A stretch of DNA of 64,000 nt from Termitomyces sp. T153. Lineage: Eukaryota; Basidiomycota; Agaricomycetes; Agaricales; Lyophyllaceae. Position numbers and translations under genes: made by a program. Where the stretch lies: contig JACKQL020000029.1 in assembly GCA_018296165.2 (NCBI GenBank), positions 651,739 to 715,738 on the forward strand, written 5' to 3'. The notes under the pieces were generated by a model. That model ran no database searches and was not told the DNA's origin. It worked only from the letters and a program-made list of their open reading frames with translations. Of the stretch, positions 62,271 to 64,000 are shown one piece after another (the stretch's first letter is position 1; the number at the start of each line of letters is the position of its first letter).

Positions 62271-63461
62271 ATGCATCTCATATTCATATTGAGATTTCTT
62301 ACATTCCTGGGAGTCACCTGGGCCTCGGGCTGCCCGAGCATCCCTCCCGAATTTACGTTCAACACCACATTCCTGCCGGACCCATTCACATTCGCCGATG
62401 GCACGCGGGTGGAAACTCTCTCCGACTGGACCTGCCGCCGTTCTGAAATTGCCTCCCTGTTCGCAACGGACGAACTAGGCAGCAAACCGCCCCGTCCGCC
62501 CATCTTCAGCGCCTCGTTTTCCTCTTCCTCCTCCACGCTCTCCATAACCTCCGCACTGTCCAACACCTCGACCCCCATGACCTTCCACACAACCATCACC
62601 TACCCATCGAGCGGCACACCCCCCTTCCCCGCGCTCATTGCATTCGACGGCCTCAGTCTCCCAGTGCCCTCCACCATCGCCACAATCACGCTCCCCGTCT
62701 CTTCCCTCGCGCAGCAAAACTCGCTCTCAAGCCGCGGCATAGGCGACTTTTACACGCTCTACGGGTCCTCTGCATCCGCAGGCGCACTAACCGCCTTCGC
62801 ATGGGGCGTCTCGCGCGTAATCGACGCTCTCGAACTCACGCCGTCCGCGCAAATCGACACCACCCGGATAGGCGTGACAGGATGCTCGCGCAACGGCAAA
62901 GGCGCACTCGTGGCCGGTGCCCTAGACTCACGTGTTGCGCTTACGATCCCACAAGAGTCCGGGTCTGGTGGGACGGACTGCTGGCGGCTGTCGGACGCGC
63001 TGTTCGCAGGGGGGCTGGTGACGCAGACGGCGTCGGAGATCGTGCAGGAGAACGTGTGGTTTGCGCGGTCGTTTGAGGAGTTTGCGAATACGACGGTGGA
63101 CAGGCTGCCTGTGGACCATCACATGCTGATGGGGCTGGTTGCGCCACGGGGGCTGCTTGTGATCGATAATGTTGGGTTTGACTGGCTCGGGCCAGAAAGC
63201 TCGTTTGGGTGCGTGAAGACAGCTCGCAGGATCTGGGAGGCAATGGGCGCGGGGCTTGGGGATCGCGTCGGGATGTCGCAGGCAGCAAGCCATGCGCATT
63301 GTGTGTTTCCCACGGAGCAAACGGGAGTGCTGAACGCGTTTATTGATAGGTTTTTGCTGGGCCAGGCGGGAGTGAATACAAGCGTGTTTGAGAGTGCGGG
63401 GGGATATGTCTTTGACACGCCCGGAGTGTGGGATCCATGGGATGCCCCGCAATTGAATTAG
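62271..63461 (+). CDS. CE15 glucuronoyl methylesterase, secreted
   Basis: A single exon of 396 residues. Residues 1-19 (MHLIFILRFLTFLGVTWAS) are a signal peptide; the mature protein starts near Cys21. The N-terminal CE15 block is FLPDPFTFADGTRVETLSDW then CRRSEI. The nucleophile motif G-C-S-R-x-G-K is GCSRNGKGALVAGA with Ser206; the acid is Glu229 in PQESGSGGTDCWR; the catalytic His is His341 or His343 in SHAHCVFP. No cellulose-binding module is attached. The enzyme cleaves ester bonds between 4-O-methyl-glucuronic acid of xylan and lignin alcohols, in the same secreted setting as the GMC oxidase at 29791. It is intronless and markedly GC-rich beside intron-rich neighbours. Confidence 0.95.
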   Translation: MHLIFILRFLTFLGVTWASGCPSIPPEFTFNTTFLPDPFTFADGTRVETLSDWTCRRSEIASLFATDELGSKPPRPPIFSASFSSSSSTLSITSALSNTSTPMTFHTTITYPSSGTPPFPALIAFDGLSLPVPSTIATITLPVSSLAQQNSLSSRGIGDFYTLYGSSASAGALTAFAWGVSRVIDALELTPSAQIDTTRIGVTGCSRNGKGALVAGALDSRVALTIPQESGSGGTDCWRLSDALFAGGLVTQTASEIVQENVWFARSFEEFANTTVDRLPVDHHMLMGLVAPRGLLVIDNVGFDWLGPESSFGCVKTARRIWEAMGAGLGDRVGMSQAASHAHCVFPTEQTGVLNAFIDRFLLGQAGVNTSVFESAGGYVFDTPGVWDPWDAPQLN

Positions 63462-63629
63462 TTTATGTCAATTACCATTTCAATGGTGACTGCCATTCCA
63501 CCATTACTGGTGGATTTGGAGTTTTACCGCCGGCAAGACACTACAGAGCTAAGAGGCGGGGGTAGGTAGTAAATATATGCTACGCCGAATGTAGAATTTA
63601 TGAGTGTGTGAGATGTATCGGTAATGTTT
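63462..63629. other. 3' flank of CE15 gene
   Basis: Short AT-rich downstream region with the imperfect inverted words ATTACCATTTC and GGTGACTGCC. No gene. Confidence 0.4.
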
Positions 63630-64000
63630 GTTTGTGTGATCCAGGCATTTCTTCAAGCAGGATTGTTTGTCCAAAATCCACCGGTGGGGTGCGGGTCCAT
63701 TCCTTCACCCATCTTGACAGGGTGCCTTCTTTTGTAGCTTGCCTGGCATGTGCCATTGTGGTGTGGTCTGGTGTTCACATTGTCATGCCAGTTTTGGCTT
63801 CTTTGTCTGCCCTTTTGTTTCCCTTGACATCTTCATCTGCACTGTGTGGTTCAGATTGGTGTTGAGGAATGTGTTGATTAGTCCAGTGAATGTATTCATT
63901 TTTGATTGCAACTTTAAATTCATAAATTGCTGTGACTGCCGAGGTATTATCAGCATATATGTGTATGTGGACTTCTGGATGTCTTTTGGCACATGATGTG
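63630..64000 (-). mobile_element. LINE ORF2 RNase H fragment, continues beyond window
   Basis: The minus strand reads HTHIYADNTSAVTAIYEF, then GNKRADKEAKTGMTM and SRWVKEWTRTPPVDFGQT. This order (ADN strand, GNxxADxxAK helix, then a W-rich tail) is that of the RNase H end of Tad-like LINE ORF2 proteins. At least one stop interrupts it. The 5' part lies right of base 64000. Confidence 0.7.

Noticed and set aside
62928..63452. Minus-strand frame of 174 codons in the CE15 gene
   Set aside because: Shadow of the GC-rich esterase exon; no domain.

Overview
This window is nuclear DNA of a basidiomycete fungus, most likely an Agaricomycete. The evidence is dense introns of about 45-70 nt with GT..AG ends and short exons, Agaricomycete-type repeats (Ty3/gypsy chromovirus, Ty1/copia primed by an iMet anticodon-loop sequence, a KDZ transposase relic, LINE pieces) and the gene set (SMC3, COQ4, RRP6, GMC oxidoreductase, CE15 glucuronoyl esterase). 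No species is assigned.

Layout. Bases 1-4820 are a non-coding composite repeat: three arrays of a 59-bp tandem unit, four copies of a 38-nt hairpin, two long diverged body copies and a solo copia LTR. Bases 4821-8470 are a small island of ordinary sequence with a decayed MFS (allantoate-permease-like) pseudogene and an apparently intact RidA-family gene. Bases 9770-28950 are a graveyard of CpG-poor transposons: a broken gypsy relic, a degenerate multicopy Agaricomycete ORF, a complete-length but disabled copia element (16355-21357), a LINE piece, a KDZ transposase relic, and a second gypsy chromovirus on the minus strand.

Bases 29791-44502 are a conserved gene block: secreted GMC oxidoreductase (+), SMC3 cohesin ATPase (-), COQ4 (+), a kinase-like protein that seems to lack catalytic residues (-), and the RRP6 exosome nuclease (+). 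SMC3 and COQ4 share a 206-bp divergent promoter.

Bases 44416-58283 look like a tandem segmental duplication of the cassette [RRP6 3' end - DHA1-type MFS transporter - Sec14-like protein]. In unit 1 RRP6 is intact, but the MFS copy is a pseudogene (4-nt deletion, a 203-bp CACTA-like MITE and a 5.6-kb copia element with a clean CAGAT target duplication) and Sec14 survives only as a relic. In unit 2 RRP6 is a tail fragment, while MFS and Sec14 are intact. Bases 60360-63461 hold an RPAP3-like TPR co-chaperone (-) and an intronless CE15 glucuronoyl methylesterase (+). The window ends in a LINE RNase H fragment.

No entirely new defence or metabolic system is evident. The points most worth a second look are the 59-bp array/hairpin composite, the reciprocal decay of the duplicated cassette, the CpG step inside one gypsy element, the pseudokinase, a GMC enzyme lacking its usual second catalytic residue, and two GC-AG introns. 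Exon models were made by eye. Frame sums were checked for RidA, GMC, COQ4 and Sec14, and for the first exons of RRP6 and the MFS gene.
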